From Ruminococcus sp. (lineage in GTDB: Bacteria; Bacillota; Clostridia; Oscillospirales; Ruminococcaceae), in NCBI GenBank assembly GCA_015066745.1, contig SVNW01000012.1, positions 1 through 63,859 of the forward strand: DNA of 63,859 nucleotides, given 5' to 3'. The translations under genes and the position numbers were made by a program. How positions within the stretch are numbered: the first letter of the stretch is position 1; each line of letters begins with the position of its first letter. Of this stretch, positions 44,789 through 53,495 are shown piece after piece. Under the pieces are notes generated by a model that saw only the letters and a list, made by a program, of their open reading frames with translations, had not been told where the DNA came from and did not search any database.

Positions 44789-45856
44789 ATGGGAAGAGCA
44801 GACACAGCTACAAAAGACCTGATGAGCAGAAATGACGTATTTGCAGATGTTATAAACTATGCAATATACAACGGAGAAACAATGATAAAACCCGAACATC
44901 TTGAAAATGTGGATACTACTCAGGTATCATTGCCATACGGAAGTGACAATGCAGTGATACCCGTTCAGAAATCAAGAGATGTTGTAAAAACAATAGTAAA
45001 GAGTTCAAAAAAAGCAGTATATGCGATCATAGGAATAGAAAACCAGACGGACATACACTATGCTATGCCGGTAAGGAATATGTTTTACGATGTTATGTCG
45101 TATGAGTCACAGATAAAAGCGGCATACAGAAGTTATGAAAAAGAAAAGGACACAAAGTTTACACACGAAGAATTCCTTTCAAAATGGAAAAAAACAGATA
45201 AGCTTGTTCCTGTAATAACACTGGTGGTAAATTTCAGTTCCGATAAGTGGGAAGCACCAAAGTCATTGCATGAAATGATAGATTTCAAAGATGAAGCTAT
45301 GAAAAGATTTGTTTCGGATTACAGTATACCGGTGATAGACTTTGCATCAATGACCGATGAAGAAATAAACAAATTTCAGACAACCATAAGAGAAGTGGCA
45401 GAGTGTGCAAGATATGTCACTTCACCGGAAATACTGATAGACCGTATGCGTAAAAACGACCGATACAAAGGACTTGATGTCACAACGGCATATGTAATAG
45501 AAAATGTGCTGAAAACCAATATTAACACTGAAGATTATGAAGCGAAGGAGGAAGTTAATATGTGCAGACAAATGGAAGAATATCTCGAGGGTATAAAAGA
45601 AAGTGGAGTAGAACAGGGCTTACAGCGTGGAATACAGCAAGGAATACAGCAAGGAATACAGCAAGGAATACAGCAAGGAATACAACAAGGAATACAGCAA
45701 GGAATACAGCAAGGAATACAGCAAGGAGTACAGCAAGGAGTACAACAGGGAATACATCAAGGAGTACAACAAGGAATGTCCAAAGTTGTAGAACAGATGA
45801 GGAAAAGTGGTATGAGTGAAGATCAGATAAGTAAGATATTAAGTGTGGAAGTGTAG
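44789..45856 (+). CDS. Rpn-family (PD-(D/E)XK, transposase_31-like) nuclease, locus 3
   Basis: A 355-residue Rpn-family protein from a different subfamily than the other two. The nuclease core contains AIIGIENQTDIHYAMPVR, the Rpn-typical ExQ and MPxR signature (about residues 80-97). After residue 257 comes a short helical segment (MCRQMEEYLEG), then twelve tetrapeptide repeats of GIQQ/GVQQ type (281-328) and a cap MRKSGMSEDQISKI. Tetrapeptide-repeat C-termini of varying length are known in Rpn proteins. An internal AAGGAGG-N8-ATG lies at the domain boundary. A partial copy of the C-terminal domain follows directly downstream. Confidence 0.9.
   Translation: MGRADTATKDLMSRNDVFADVINYAIYNGETMIKPEHLENVDTTQVSLPYGSDNAVIPVQKSRDVVKTIVKSSKKAVYAIIGIENQTDIHYAMPVRNMFYDVMSYESQIKAAYRSYEKEKDTKFTHEEFLSKWKKTDKLVPVITLVVNFSSDKWEAPKSLHEMIDFKDEAMKRFVSDYSIPVIDFASMTDEEINKFQTTIREVAECARYVTSPEILIDRMRKNDRYKGLDVTTAYVIENVLKTNINTEDYEAKEEVNMCRQMEEYLEGIKESGVEQGLQRGIQQGIQQGIQQGIQQGIQQGIQQGIQQGIQQGVQQGVQQGIHQGVQQGMSKVVEQMRKSGMSEDQISKILSVEV
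45560..45856 (+). CDS. Putative internal C-terminal product of Rpn locus 3 (antitoxin-like)
   Basis: In-frame ATG at 45560 (M258) preceded by AAGGAGG (45545-45551) at 8-nt spacing, the best internal ribosome binding site of the three loci. The 98-residue product would hold MCRQMEEYLEG, twelve tetrapeptides and the cap. In E. coli the equivalent short Rpn products dimerise and block the full-length toxin. Confidence 0.6.
   Translation: MCRQMEEYLEGIKESGVEQGLQRGIQQGIQQGIQQGIQQGIQQGIQQGIQQGIQQGVQQGVQQGIHQGVQQGMSKVVEQMRKSGMSEDQISKILSVEV
45629..45772 (+). repeat. 12-bp tandem repeat, twelve units, in Rpn locus 3
   Basis: Units GGAATACAGCAA and variants encode GIQQ (8), GVQQ (3) and GIHQ (1). The near-identical units invite slippage; any change keeps frame. 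Confidence 0.95.
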
Positions 45857-45870
45857 TGAAGGCGGTTAAT

Positions 45871-46143
45871 ATGTGCAGACAAATGGAAGAATATCTCGAG
45901 GGTATAAAAGAAAGTGGAGTAGAACAGGGCTTACAGTGTGGAATACAGCAAGGAATACAGCAAGGAATACAGCAAGGAATACAGCAAGGAATACAACAAG
46001 GAATACAGCAAGGAATACAACAAGGAGTACAACAGGGAATACATCAAGGAGTACAACAAGGAATGTCCAAAGTTGTAGAACAGATGAGGAAAAGTGGCAT
46101 GAGCGAAGAAAAGATAAATGAAATACTTAGCATAGACGTGTAA
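45871..46143 (+). CDS. Free-standing duplicate of the Rpn locus 3 C-terminal domain
   Basis: A 90-residue protein almost identical to the internal product of the upstream gene: the first 22 residues (MCRQMEEYLEG, then IKESGVEQGLQ) match exactly, ten tetrapeptides follow (seven GIQQ, two GVQQ, one GIHQ) instead of twelve, and the cap has diverged (MRKSGMSEEKINEIL). It starts 15 nt after the upstream stop. ATG 45871 has AAGGCGG upstream, a weakened copy of AAGGAGG; a GTG at 45856 overlapping the upstream stop is an alternative. It looks like a second antitoxin-like copy. No full nuclease domain is present. Confidence 0.7.
   Translation: MCRQMEEYLEGIKESGVEQGLQCGIQQGIQQGIQQGIQQGIQQGIQQGIQQGVQQGIHQGVQQGMSKVVEQMRKSGMSEEKINEILSIDV
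45940..46059 (+). repeat. 12-bp tandem repeat, ten units, in the duplicate gene
   Basis: Same GGAATACAGCAA-type units as at 45629-45772 but ten rather than twelve. Together with the flanking identical sequence they form a direct duplication of about 270 bp. Confidence 0.93.
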
Positions 46144-46182
46144 GTACCGTAATAATTGACATATCAGAAAATAAATATTTTC

Positions 46183-46211
46183 TTGACAAAGTATGTGTTA
46201 TATGATAGAAT
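46183..46211 (+). promoter_or_regulatory. Promoter of the riboflavin operon
   Basis: TTGACA and TAGAAT are 17 bp apart with extended TGA, just ahead of the FMN riboswitch. Confidence 0.75.
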
Positions 46212-46225
46212 AATAACGATAGAAC

Positions 46226-46332
46226 AGCTTCAGGGTAATGTTAGATTCATGACCGGTGGTAAAGTCCACGAGCCTTTTTGGTTGATCCGGTGAGATTCCG
46301 GAACCGACGGTATAGTCCGGATGAGAGAAGTT
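46226..46332 (+). promoter_or_regulatory. FMN riboswitch (RFN element)
   Basis: Conserved RFN segments in order: CTTCAGGGTAATG, GACCGGTGGTAAAGTCCACG, AGCC, TTGATCCGGTGAGATTCCGG, ACCGACGGTATAGTCCGGAT and GAGAGAAG. It senses FMN and should switch off the rib operon through the terminator at 46364-46394. Confidence 0.95.
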
Positions 46333-46363
46333 ATGTATTTTTACAGATTTTTTGTTTATTGAG

Positions 46364-46394
46364 TCCTGAAAGTGTAAGCTTTCGGGATTTTTTT
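46364..46394 (+). terminator. Riboswitch-controlled terminator
   Basis: TCCTGAAAG (46364-46372) pairs with CTTTCGGGA (46379-46387), followed by seven T, 12 nt before ribD. It is the likely expression platform of the FMN riboswitch. Confidence 0.88.
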
Positions 46395-46405
46395 ATGAAA
46401 GAAGA

Positions 46406-47515
46406 ATGAAGATAATGGATATGAAAATTCATGAAAATTATATGCATATGGCAGTAGAGCTTGCGAAAAAAGGTACGGGTTTTGTAAATCCAAATCCTCT
46501 TGTGGGCGCAGTCATAGTCAAAAACGGCGTAGTCATAGGTTCGGGATATCATAAAAAATACGGTGATCTCCATGCAGAGCGAAACGCATTTGCCGATTGC
46601 AGTGAATCGGCAGAAGACGCCGACATCTATGTAACACTTGAACCGTGCTGTCATCATGGTAAGACACCGCCGTGTACGGAAGCAATTGTTCAGAATAAGA
46701 TAAAACGTGTATTTATAGGCTCAGATGATCCAAATCCGCTTGTTGCAGGTAAAGGTGTGCAATTTCTCAGAGAAAACGGAATAGAAGTATATACAGGGAT
46801 CCTTAAAGATGAATGTGACAGCCTAAATGAAATTTTCTTTCACTATATCACAAAGAAAACACCATATGTTATCTTAAAATATGCTATGACAGCAGACGGT
46901 AAAATAGCTACATTCAGCGGTAAATCAAAATGGATCACTTCAGAAAGTTCAAGACAGAGTGTTCAGTATCTCCGAAAACGTACATCAGCCGTAATGGTAG
47001 GAATAGGAACTGTTCTTGCAGATGATCCCATGCTTAATTGTCGTCTTGAAGAACCTGGTGTACATTCACGTATAGTGTGTGACAGCAAACTTTCAATTCC
47101 GCTTGACAGTGCGCTTCTGAATACTGCAGACAGGTATCCTACCTATATAGCTACTGTAAGTGATGATGCACAGAAAATAAAACTTATAGAATCAAAGGGG
47201 GCAAAAGTTATTAAAACATCTCCCGAAAATAAAAGAGTCTGCCTTAGTGAGCTTATGAATATACTGTACTCTTACGGAATTGACAGTATATTGCTTGAAG
47301 GCGGTGCGGAACTTGCGTACAGTGCTCTCGAAAGTGGTATAGTAAATAAAGTTATGGTATACATCGCACCAAAAATATTCGGAGGAAATACCGCAAAGAC
47401 AGCAGTGGGCGGTCTTGGGGCAGAGTCGCCCGATAATGCTTTTATGTTGTGTGATCCTGTTGTAAAAAATATTGGTGACGATATACTTATAGAGTACGGT
47501 GTGAAAGGTGGTTAG
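46406..47515 (+). CDS. ribD: Bifunctional riboflavin deaminase/reductase RibD
   Basis: Carries out deamination and reduction of the pyrimidine intermediate in riboflavin synthesis. The N-terminal deaminase has the zinc motif HAERNAF (about residue 50) and EPCCHHGKTPPC (about 75-90). The C-terminal reductase region (about 150-369) includes KYAMTADGKIATFSGKSKWIT and SILLEGGAEL. Start at ATG 46406; in-frame ATGs at 46415 and 46421 are possible. The gap to ribE is 3 nt. Confidence 0.95.
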   Translation: MKIMDMKIHENYMHMAVELAKKGTGFVNPNPLVGAVIVKNGVVIGSGYHKKYGDLHAERNAFADCSESAEDADIYVTLEPCCHHGKTPPCTEAIVQNKIKRVFIGSDDPNPLVAGKGVQFLRENGIEVYTGILKDECDSLNEIFFHYITKKTPYVILKYAMTADGKIATFSGKSKWITSESSRQSVQYLRKRTSAVMVGIGTVLADDPMLNCRLEEPGVHSRIVCDSKLSIPLDSALLNTADRYPTYIATVSDDAQKIKLIESKGAKVIKTSPENKRVCLSELMNILYSYGIDSILLEGGAELAYSALESGIVNKVMVYIAPKIFGGNTAKTAVGGLGAESPDNAFMLCDPVVKNIGDDILIEYGVKGG

Positions 47516-47518
47516 CGT

Positions 47519-48166
47519 ATGTTCACAGGTATAGTCGAGGAAATCGGAAAAGTACTGACGATAAAAAAAGGCAGTGTGTCATCACGTATAACATTTTCAG
47601 CTCTGAAAGTTCTTGAAAATACACAGCCTGGTGACAGCATAGCGGTAAACGGTGTCTGCCTTACGGCTACCGATATTTCAAAAGGAACGTTTACAGCAGA
47701 TGTAATGGCTGAAACTATGCGACGCAGTTCACTTGGTACACTTTCAACAGGTGACAGCGTAAATCTTGAACGTGCAATGCTTTGTGGCGGAAGATTCGGC
47801 GGCCATATAGTTTCAGGACATATAGACGGTACAGGTACAGTCACAGAGTTTAAACGTGAGGAAAATGCCGTCTGGGTAACTGTAAAAGCAGAAAATGATC
47901 TTATGAAATATATTATAGAAAAGGGTTCTGTAGCACTTGACGGAATAAGTCTTACAGTAGCCGTAGTCGGAAATGATTTTTTCAAAGTTTCTATAATACC
48001 GCATACTGCATCTGAGACAACACTTCTTTCTAAAAATGCGGGTGATATCATAAATATAGAGTGTGATATTATCGGAAAGTATGTTGAAAAACTTATGTCA
48101 TATCAACCGGTACAGAAAGAAAGCCGTATTACTGCGGGATTTCTTGCCAAAAACGGATTTATGTAA
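47519..48166 (+). CDS. ribE: Riboflavin synthase alpha chain RibE
   Basis: Dismutates two 6,7-dimethyl-8-ribityllumazine molecules to riboflavin. Two lumazine-binding repeats are visible: MFTGIVEEIGKV...NGVCLTA and GGHIVSGHIDGTG...ALDGISLTV. Its 215 residues are normal. It sits in the order ribD-ribE-ribBA-ribH, as in Bacillus. Confidence 0.96.
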   Translation: MFTGIVEEIGKVLTIKKGSVSSRITFSALKVLENTQPGDSIAVNGVCLTATDISKGTFTADVMAETMRRSSLGTLSTGDSVNLERAMLCGGRFGGHIVSGHIDGTGTVTEFKREENAVWVTVKAENDLMKYIIEKGSVALDGISLTVAVVGNDFFKVSIIPHTASETTLLSKNAGDIINIECDIIGKYVEKLMSYQPVQKESRITAGFLAKNGFM

Positions 48167-48198
48167 ATTACAAAAAATGAAAGGATCACTGATAGATC

Positions 48199-49404
48199 AT
48201 GTATAATTACAATACAATAGAAGAAGCACTCGAAGAGTTACGTCAGGGCAAAATAATCCTTGTTACAGATGATGCTGACCGTGAAAATGAGGGTGACTTC
48301 ATATGTGCCGCACAGTTTGCTACTTGTGAAAATGTAAATTTCATGGCGACATACGGTAAAGGCCTTATCTGTATGCCGATGAGTCGTGACTACACAGAAA
48401 AATTAGGTCTTGCGCAGATGGTCAAAAACAATACCGACAATCACTGTACAGCGTTTACTGTTTCGATAGACCATAAGGAAACTACTACAGGAATATCGGC
48501 AGCCGAACGTTCGATAACAGCTATCAGATGTACAGAAGACGGTGTTCGTCCTCAGGATTTCAGAAGACCCGGACATATGTTTCCGCTTGAAGCGCGTCCC
48601 GGCGGTGTTCTTGAAAGAAACGGTCACACCGAAGCTACTGTTGACCTTATGAGACTGGCAGGTTTAAAACAGGTAGGTCTTTGCTGTGAGATCATGGCAG
48701 AAGACGGACATATGATGAGAGGCGAGCAGTTATGGGAGCTTGCAAAGGAATATGATATAAAGTTTATAACTATAGCCGATCTTCAGGCGTACAGAAAACG
48801 TTATGACATATTTATGGAGCATATCACAGAGGCAAAACTGCCTGCAAAATACGGTGATTTTCAGATACACGGTTTTCAGAGCAGTATAAACGGTGAACAT
48901 CATCTGGCTCTTGTTATGGGAGATGTTTCAGATGGTCAGCCTGTTTTGTGCAGAGTACATTCCGAGTGCCTTACAGGTGATGTTTTCGGTTCAAAAAGAT
49001 GTGACTGCGGACAGCAGCTTGATGCCGCAATGAAGATGGTGGCGCAGGAAGGCAGAGGTATCATACTGTATCTTCGTCAGGAAGGCAGAGGGATAGGTCT
49101 TATAAATAAAATAAAGGCATATGACCTTCAGGAAAAAGGGTTTGATACGGTTGACGCAAATATAAAACTCGGATTTCCCGCAGATATGCGTGATTACAGT
49201 TGCGGAGCGCAGATGCTCAAATATTTTGGTGTGTCAAAACTCAGACTCATGACAAACAATCCACTTAAAATAGCCGATCTTTCCGATTACGGAATAGAAA
49301 TAACCGAGAGGATCCCTCTTCAGATGGAAACAACCATGCAGGACGAATTTTATCTTAAAACCAAGCAGCATCGTATGGGGCATATGCTTAATTACGGTGA
49401 CTGA
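48199..49404 (+). CDS. ribBA: Bifunctional RibBA (DHBP synthase/GTP cyclohydrolase II)
   Basis: The N-terminal half (1-200) is 3,4-dihydroxy-2-butanone 4-phosphate synthase, with [15 protein letters not shown] and [16 protein letters not shown]. The C-terminal half is GTP cyclohydrolase II with the zinc cysteines in [15 protein letters not shown] (about 255-269) and [11 protein letters not shown]. It supplies both precursors for riboflavin. Its 401 residues are standard. Confidence 0.97.
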   Translation: MYNYNTIEEALEELRQGKIILVTDDADRENEGDFICAAQFATCENVNFMATYGKGLICMPMSRDYTEKLGLAQMVKNNTDNHCTAFTVSIDHKETTTGISAAERSITAIRCTEDGVRPQDFRRPGHMFPLEARPGGVLERNGHTEATVDLMRLAGLKQVGLCCEIMAEDGHMMRGEQLWELAKEYDIKFITIADLQAYRKRYDIFMEHITEAKLPAKYGDFQIHGFQSSINGEHHLALVMGDVSDGQPVLCRVHSECLTGDVFGSKRCDCGQQLDAAMKMVAQEGRGIILYLRQEGRGIGLINKIKAYDLQEKGFDTVDANIKLGFPADMRDYSCGAQMLKYFGVSKLRLMTNNPLKIADLSDYGIEITERIPLQMETTMQDEFYLKTKQHRMGHMLNYGD

Positions 49405-49434
49405 AAAAATAAATTTTAAACGGAGGAAAAAATC

Positions 49435-49896
49435 ATGAATATCATTGAAGGAAATTACATTGCAAAAGATGCGAAGATTGCTATTATCGCATCAAGATTT
49501 AATGAATTTATCACATCAAAGCTTATTGGCGGAGCAGAAGATGCTCTTTTAAGACATGAGGTAAAACCTGAAAATATCGATCTTGCGTGGGTGCCCGGTG
49601 CATTTGAGATCCCTCTTGCTGCAAAGAAGATGGCTGAGAGCGGAAAATATGACGCAGTTATATGCGTAGGTGCTGTTATCAGAGGTTCAACTACACACTA
49701 TGACTATGTTTGTGCAGAAGTTTCCAAGGGAATAGCAACAGTATCACTTAACACAGGTGTTCCGGTACTTTTCGGTGTCCTGACTACAGAGAACATCGAA
49801 CAGGCTATTGAACGTGCAGGAACAAAGGCGGGCAACAAGGGATATGATTGTGCAGTATCAGCTCTTGAAATGATAAATCTTATGAAAAAGATCTGA
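49435..49896 (+). CDS. ribH: 6,7-dimethyl-8-ribityllumazine synthase RibH
   Basis: Condenses DHBP with the ribitylamino-pyrimidine. A 153-residue subunit with family motifs [39 protein letters not shown] and [17 protein letters not shown]. Last gene of the operon, with an ACGGAGG ribosome binding site. Confidence 0.97.
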   Translation: MNIIEGNYIAKDAKIAIIASRFNEFITSKLIGGAEDALLRHEVKPENIDLAWVPGAFEIPLAAKKMAESGKYDAVICVGAVIRGSTTHYDYVCAEVSKGIATVSLNTGVPVLFGVLTTENIEQAIERAGTKAGNKGYDCAVSALEMINLMKKI

Positions 49897-49949
49897 TATT
49901 AGCCGATATACTCAGTGTAAGTGCAGGGCGATATTAATAAATTAATTAT

Positions 49950-49983
49950 ACAGATCGGTCGGTGATAGGCCGGTCTGTTTTTG
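49950..49983 (+). terminator. Terminator of the riboflavin operon
   Basis: CAGATCGGTC (49951-49960) pairs with GGCCGGTCTG (49968-49977), including two G-T pairs, followed by five T. Confidence 0.88.
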
Positions 49984-50508
49984 CATATACTATTATAATA
50001 TATATTCTGTTTGATTTATTATAATATGTATGCTGGGTTTTGATGTTTTGCAGGATTTGAAAGGTTGAACTTCGTTTTTCTGTGTCATATTGTACAACTT
50101 GACAAGGCGGTAAAAAATGCTGTAAATGACGTAAATATGTGTGTTTTTTGTGACTGATTTCATTTTTTACAGAGTTAATCTATGTACACGAATTGACATA
50201 ACTAACAAAATTGATGTCAAAAATATAGTGTTACTGTATATTTTGGCTTAAAATGCTTTAAAAGATAATATGGTAATATACAGATTATTCATCATATTTC
50301 AAAATTATGGGGTGTATTTTCTTAAAATTTCCGTTAGTGTCAACTAACCAAAGTGTGTATTAGTCTATTTTTATAATTCTTTGACTTGTATTTATGTAAA
50401 ATACACAATTGCAATTTATACCTTGTGATGATATAATAATATTATTAGAGTACTATGTCTATTTATGCTCTTGGTTGTGATAGTTTATAATTATTCGGAG
50501 GTGGTTAA
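49984..50508. other. Long AT-rich region upstream of the type IV pilus cluster
   Basis: About 525 bp between the rib terminator and pilC with no reading frame I would call a gene. It holds a TTGACA element at about 50099-50104, two TTGACA/GTGTCA-type AACTAAC motifs at about 50200-50215 and 50337-50348, and the pilus promoter at 50409-50437. The length suggests complex regulation or an unrecognised leader; no known riboswitch consensus was found. Confidence 0.6.
50409..50437 (+). promoter_or_regulatory. Promoter of the type IV pilus operon
   Basis: TTGCAA and TATAAT are 17 bp apart with extended TGA, about 70 nt before pilC. It closely resembles the promoter of the sortase-pilus operon at 32099-32127. 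Confidence 0.7.
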
Positions 50509-51675
50509 ATGAGTAGATTTTCTGATGCTCAGTGGGATGCAAAGGGAGGTTCCTCTGTAAGCGTGGATACTGTCAAGAAATCAAAAAAATCTTCGGCAGG
50601 TCAGAAAGAAAATACTTCAACAGAAAACAAGTCAACCTACAAATTTAAAACCAAGGAGTTGTCTTTTAACTGTAGACAGCTTAGTGCGATGCTTACGTCA
50701 GGTCTTACACTTGTTAAGGCGCTCGATATTCTTAGCAAGGAACAGGAAAATGACAAGGCAAAGAAAATATGGGTTGATATTTACGAACAGGTTCAGAAAG
50801 GTGAGTCTTTTTCATCGGCACTTGAAAAGCAGGATGATGCATTTCCTCCGTTTCTGAAAAGTATGGTAAACGCAGGCGAGAGCAGTGGTTCGTTGGACGT
50901 TGTAATGAAGCGTATGGAAGCTCATTACGATAAGGAAAACAAGATGAACAATACTATCAAGGGTGCGATGATCTATCCTATAGTTCTTCTTGTTCTTACA
51001 GTCGCAGTAGTTCTTGTAATATTTGTCGGAATCATGCCGGTTTTTGAACCGCTTTTTGAAGGTACGGAAGTAAACGTGATAGCAAGATTCCTTATGGCAG
51101 GAAGTGATTTCGTAGTAAAGAGATGGCCGCTTCTTATTATAGGTGCAGTGCTGATCATAGCGGGTATTATATATGCTTTGAAAGTACCAAGTATACGTTA
51201 CAAGATTGATACATACAAAATAACAATGCCTAAAGTAGGCCCGCTTATGGTAAAGATCTATACTGCAAGATTTGCAAGAACTCTTTCTTCACTGTATTCA
51301 AGCGGTATACCAATGGTTGAATGTCTTGAAAGATCATCAGCTATTCTTAACAACTTATATATTACAGATAAGTTCAAGCAGGTAGTCGATGAAGTTAAAC
51401 AGGGTGAATCGTTATCATCAGCAATTCAGAGAACAGAGATCTTTGAATCAATGTTCTGCTCTATTGTATTTGTCGGTGAAGAAGCCGGTGCGCTCGATGA
51501 GATCCTTGCAAAATCAGCTGACTACTACGAAGAAGAATCCGACTCTGCAGTTCAGCGTCTTGTAGGATTGTTGCAACCTTTGATGATCATCATTCTCGGT
51601 ATCACAATAGGTCTTCTCCTCGGCGGTATCTATCCTGCAATTTACGAGTCACTCGGAGGACTTGAAAATCTTTAA
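50509..51675 (+). CDS. pilC: PilC/GspF-type inner-membrane platform protein of type IV pili
   Basis: A 388-residue protein with two T2SSF domains (FNCRQLSAMLTSGLTLVKALDIL near residue 52 and RFARTLSSLYSSGIPMVECLE near 258). Each is followed by membrane helices (about 160-183, 205-225, 358-380). It anchors the PilB and PilT motors to the pilus base. A charged, Ser/Lys-rich N-terminal extension (about 1-45) precedes the first domain. CGGAGG lies upstream of the ATG. First gene of the T4P cluster. Confidence 0.94.
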   Translation: MSRFSDAQWDAKGGSSVSVDTVKKSKKSSAGQKENTSTENKSTYKFKTKELSFNCRQLSAMLTSGLTLVKALDILSKEQENDKAKKIWVDIYEQVQKGESFSSALEKQDDAFPPFLKSMVNAGESSGSLDVVMKRMEAHYDKENKMNNTIKGAMIYPIVLLVLTVAVVLVIFVGIMPVFEPLFEGTEVNVIARFLMAGSDFVVKRWPLLIIGAVLIIAGIIYALKVPSIRYKIDTYKITMPKVGPLMVKIYTARFARTLSSLYSSGIPMVECLERSSAILNNLYITDKFKQVVDEVKQGESLSSAIQRTEIFESMFCSIVFVGEEAGALDEILAKSADYYEEESDSAVQRLVGLLQPLMIIILGITIGLLLGGIYPAIYESLGGLENL

Positions 51676-51759
51676 TCTGTATTATGCAGATAAAACATTA
51701 TTTATACTATATAGTAATAAACAAAGATCGTTTTATTACAACAGAGAGGTGGAAAATTA

Positions 51760-53493
51760 ATGCTATCTTTTGATATAACAGATAGAAATATACGAATAAT
51801 AAAAGGTATAGAAAATAAGAATAAAATCAGCATTAGTTCTGCAGCAACACTGAATGTTGATGAAGATATCATAGTAAATGGTCATGTTAAGGACGTTCCG
51901 AGACTGGCTACACTTATGAACCAGAAAATCAAGCAGAACAAGATGAGCGATAAGGAAGCTATTGTCAGCATTTCTTCAAACATGACGATCTTCAAGGAAC
52001 TCAACGTAAGAAGAACTGCAAAGGAACAGGAATTTACTAAAAATGTAAAAGCTGAAATGCAGGCTAAAGTTGGAATTGATGATTCATATGCTATTTCCTA
52101 TTCAATAGTTGAAGGTTCTTCCAATGATGCTGATATGGTGACAGTTCTTGCTACAGCGTGTCCGACAGAAGTTATCGATTCATATAAGAGAGTATTCTCC
52201 ATGCTCGGTATCACACTCAGATCGGTTATTATAGGTTGTAACTGTATTACAAAGTTCCTCCTTTCTGACGACAAGAACAGATCAAAGATGCCGCTTCTCG
52301 CAGTACAGATCGACAACAACTTTATAAGTTTGAATATCTATGAGAACAGTCAGCTTTCATTCTCAAGATTTGCGTCTATCGATCCTGCTGACTATGATAA
52401 CTCGGCTGACTATGTTTACGAAGCAGTTAATGAAAACATCTTCAGAATGCTCCAGTTCCATAAGAGCAAGGGTACAGGCGAATCCATAAGAAACGTTATC
52501 CTCTATGGTGAAACCAAGGAATTTGTACGTATCCAGAGAGATCTTGAACAGATGGATATAAACACAAGTGTTATCGCTGTTCCGAAAAATGTAAAGGGTT
52601 ATCAGAACCTTGAAGTTCCTCTTTATGCAAATGCCATAGGTGCGATGTTCTCAAGAAACAAGGCTACTGAAAAAATTAACCTTCTTGAGTTCGGTGGTGC
52701 AACAGCGGCTATCAGTGACAGAGTAAACTCCGACAGAACTTTCTTCCCTATTCTTGCAACAGTTGTTTTAGGTACACTTGTTGTTATGGGCGGTATCACT
52801 GCAGCATATAAGTTCAAGGACAATAAGATAGTAAAAGAAACCAAGCGTATGCAGGCTTTTATCGACAGTGCCGATACAAAAGCAAAGCTTGAAAAGAGAC
52901 TTGAACTTATAGAGATGAAAAAAGATGTTCAGAACTATAAGGATCTTGCATCTCTTGCATATGATTCACTCAAGTCACAGCCTTATACAGAGAGTGAAGT
53001 CTATGCAAAGATAGAAGAAGTACTGCAGCAGACTATAAAGGATCTCCCTGAAGAAACCAAGGGTGTAGTTTACAAGCTTGATGACCTTGAAGCATGGAAA
53101 AAAGCTTTTGACAGTAACAATTATACTGCTCTGAGTGGTACAAACGTAAGTATCTCAAAGTTTGAATATAGTAACGGTGAGGTTTCTTTTGAGTATACTA
53201 TGCTTGCAGGCACAAAACCGTCACCGAACTTCAGTGCAAAGTTTGCAGAAAATCTTCTTAAGACAAATTATTTTGCTGATGTTCAGTATAATGGATTTGC
53301 AGTTAATCCGACGGCTGAAGTTAAAAATTATGGTATGCAGCTCCTTCCTGACAACACAACAGTTATAGTTGAAGGCGATAAGACAAAGGCGAGAGTATTT
53401 ACTTCCGAAGTAATAGTGTCAGTAAAGAGTCCTATTGATTTCAAGGATATGGTTGCATATGGCGGCGAAGAAGCTGCAAAGGAGGATAAGTAA
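51760..53493 (+). CDS. PilM-PilN fusion-like type IV pilus alignment protein
   Basis: A 577-residue protein. Residues 1-320 resemble the actin-like cytoplasmic PilM (SFDITDRNIRIIKG at the start, KINLLEFGGATAAIS near 305, the last matching the segment by which PilN binds PilM). A membrane helix follows (about 328-348, ILATVVLGTLVVMGGITAAY), then a coiled coil and a PilN-like periplasmic-side domain. In most species pilM and pilN are separate genes, and the conserved INLL segment is the PilN N-terminus, so this looks like a natural fusion. pilO follows 2 nt later. Confidence 0.82.
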   Translation: MLSFDITDRNIRIIKGIENKNKISISSAATLNVDEDIIVNGHVKDVPRLATLMNQKIKQNKMSDKEAIVSISSNMTIFKELNVRRTAKEQEFTKNVKAEMQAKVGIDDSYAISYSIVEGSSNDADMVTVLATACPTEVIDSYKRVFSMLGITLRSVIIGCNCITKFLLSDDKNRSKMPLLAVQIDNNFISLNIYENSQLSFSRFASIDPADYDNSADYVYEAVNENIFRMLQFHKSKGTGESIRNVILYGETKEFVRIQRDLEQMDINTSVIAVPKNVKGYQNLEVPLYANAIGAMFSRNKATEKINLLEFGGATAAISDRVNSDRTFFPILATVVLGTLVVMGGITAAYKFKDNKIVKETKRMQAFIDSADTKAKLEKRLELIEMKKDVQNYKDLASLAYDSLKSQPYTESEVYAKIEEVLQQTIKDLPEETKGVVYKLDDLEAWKKAFDSNNYTALSGTNVSISKFEYSNGEVSFEYTMLAGTKPSPNFSAKFAENLLKTNYFADVQYNGFAVNPTAEVKNYGMQLLPDNTTVIVEGDKTKARVFTSEVIVSVKSPIDFKDMVAYGGEEAAKEDK

Positions 53494-53495
53494 GC

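Noticed and set aside
45562-46121. Two reading frames coding RNTARNTA-type repeats
   Set aside because: A second frame through the 12-bp repeats of the Rpn genes; the in-frame GIQQ version has the family match and the ribosome binding sites.
46331-46657. Minus-strand frame over the riboswitch end and ribD start
   Set aside because: Antisense to a well-supported gene and its leader.
49984-50508. c-di-GMP riboswitch or other known leader before the type IV pilus operon
   Set aside because: No consensus segments of GEMM-I or GEMM-II found by eye; a covariance-model search would settle it.
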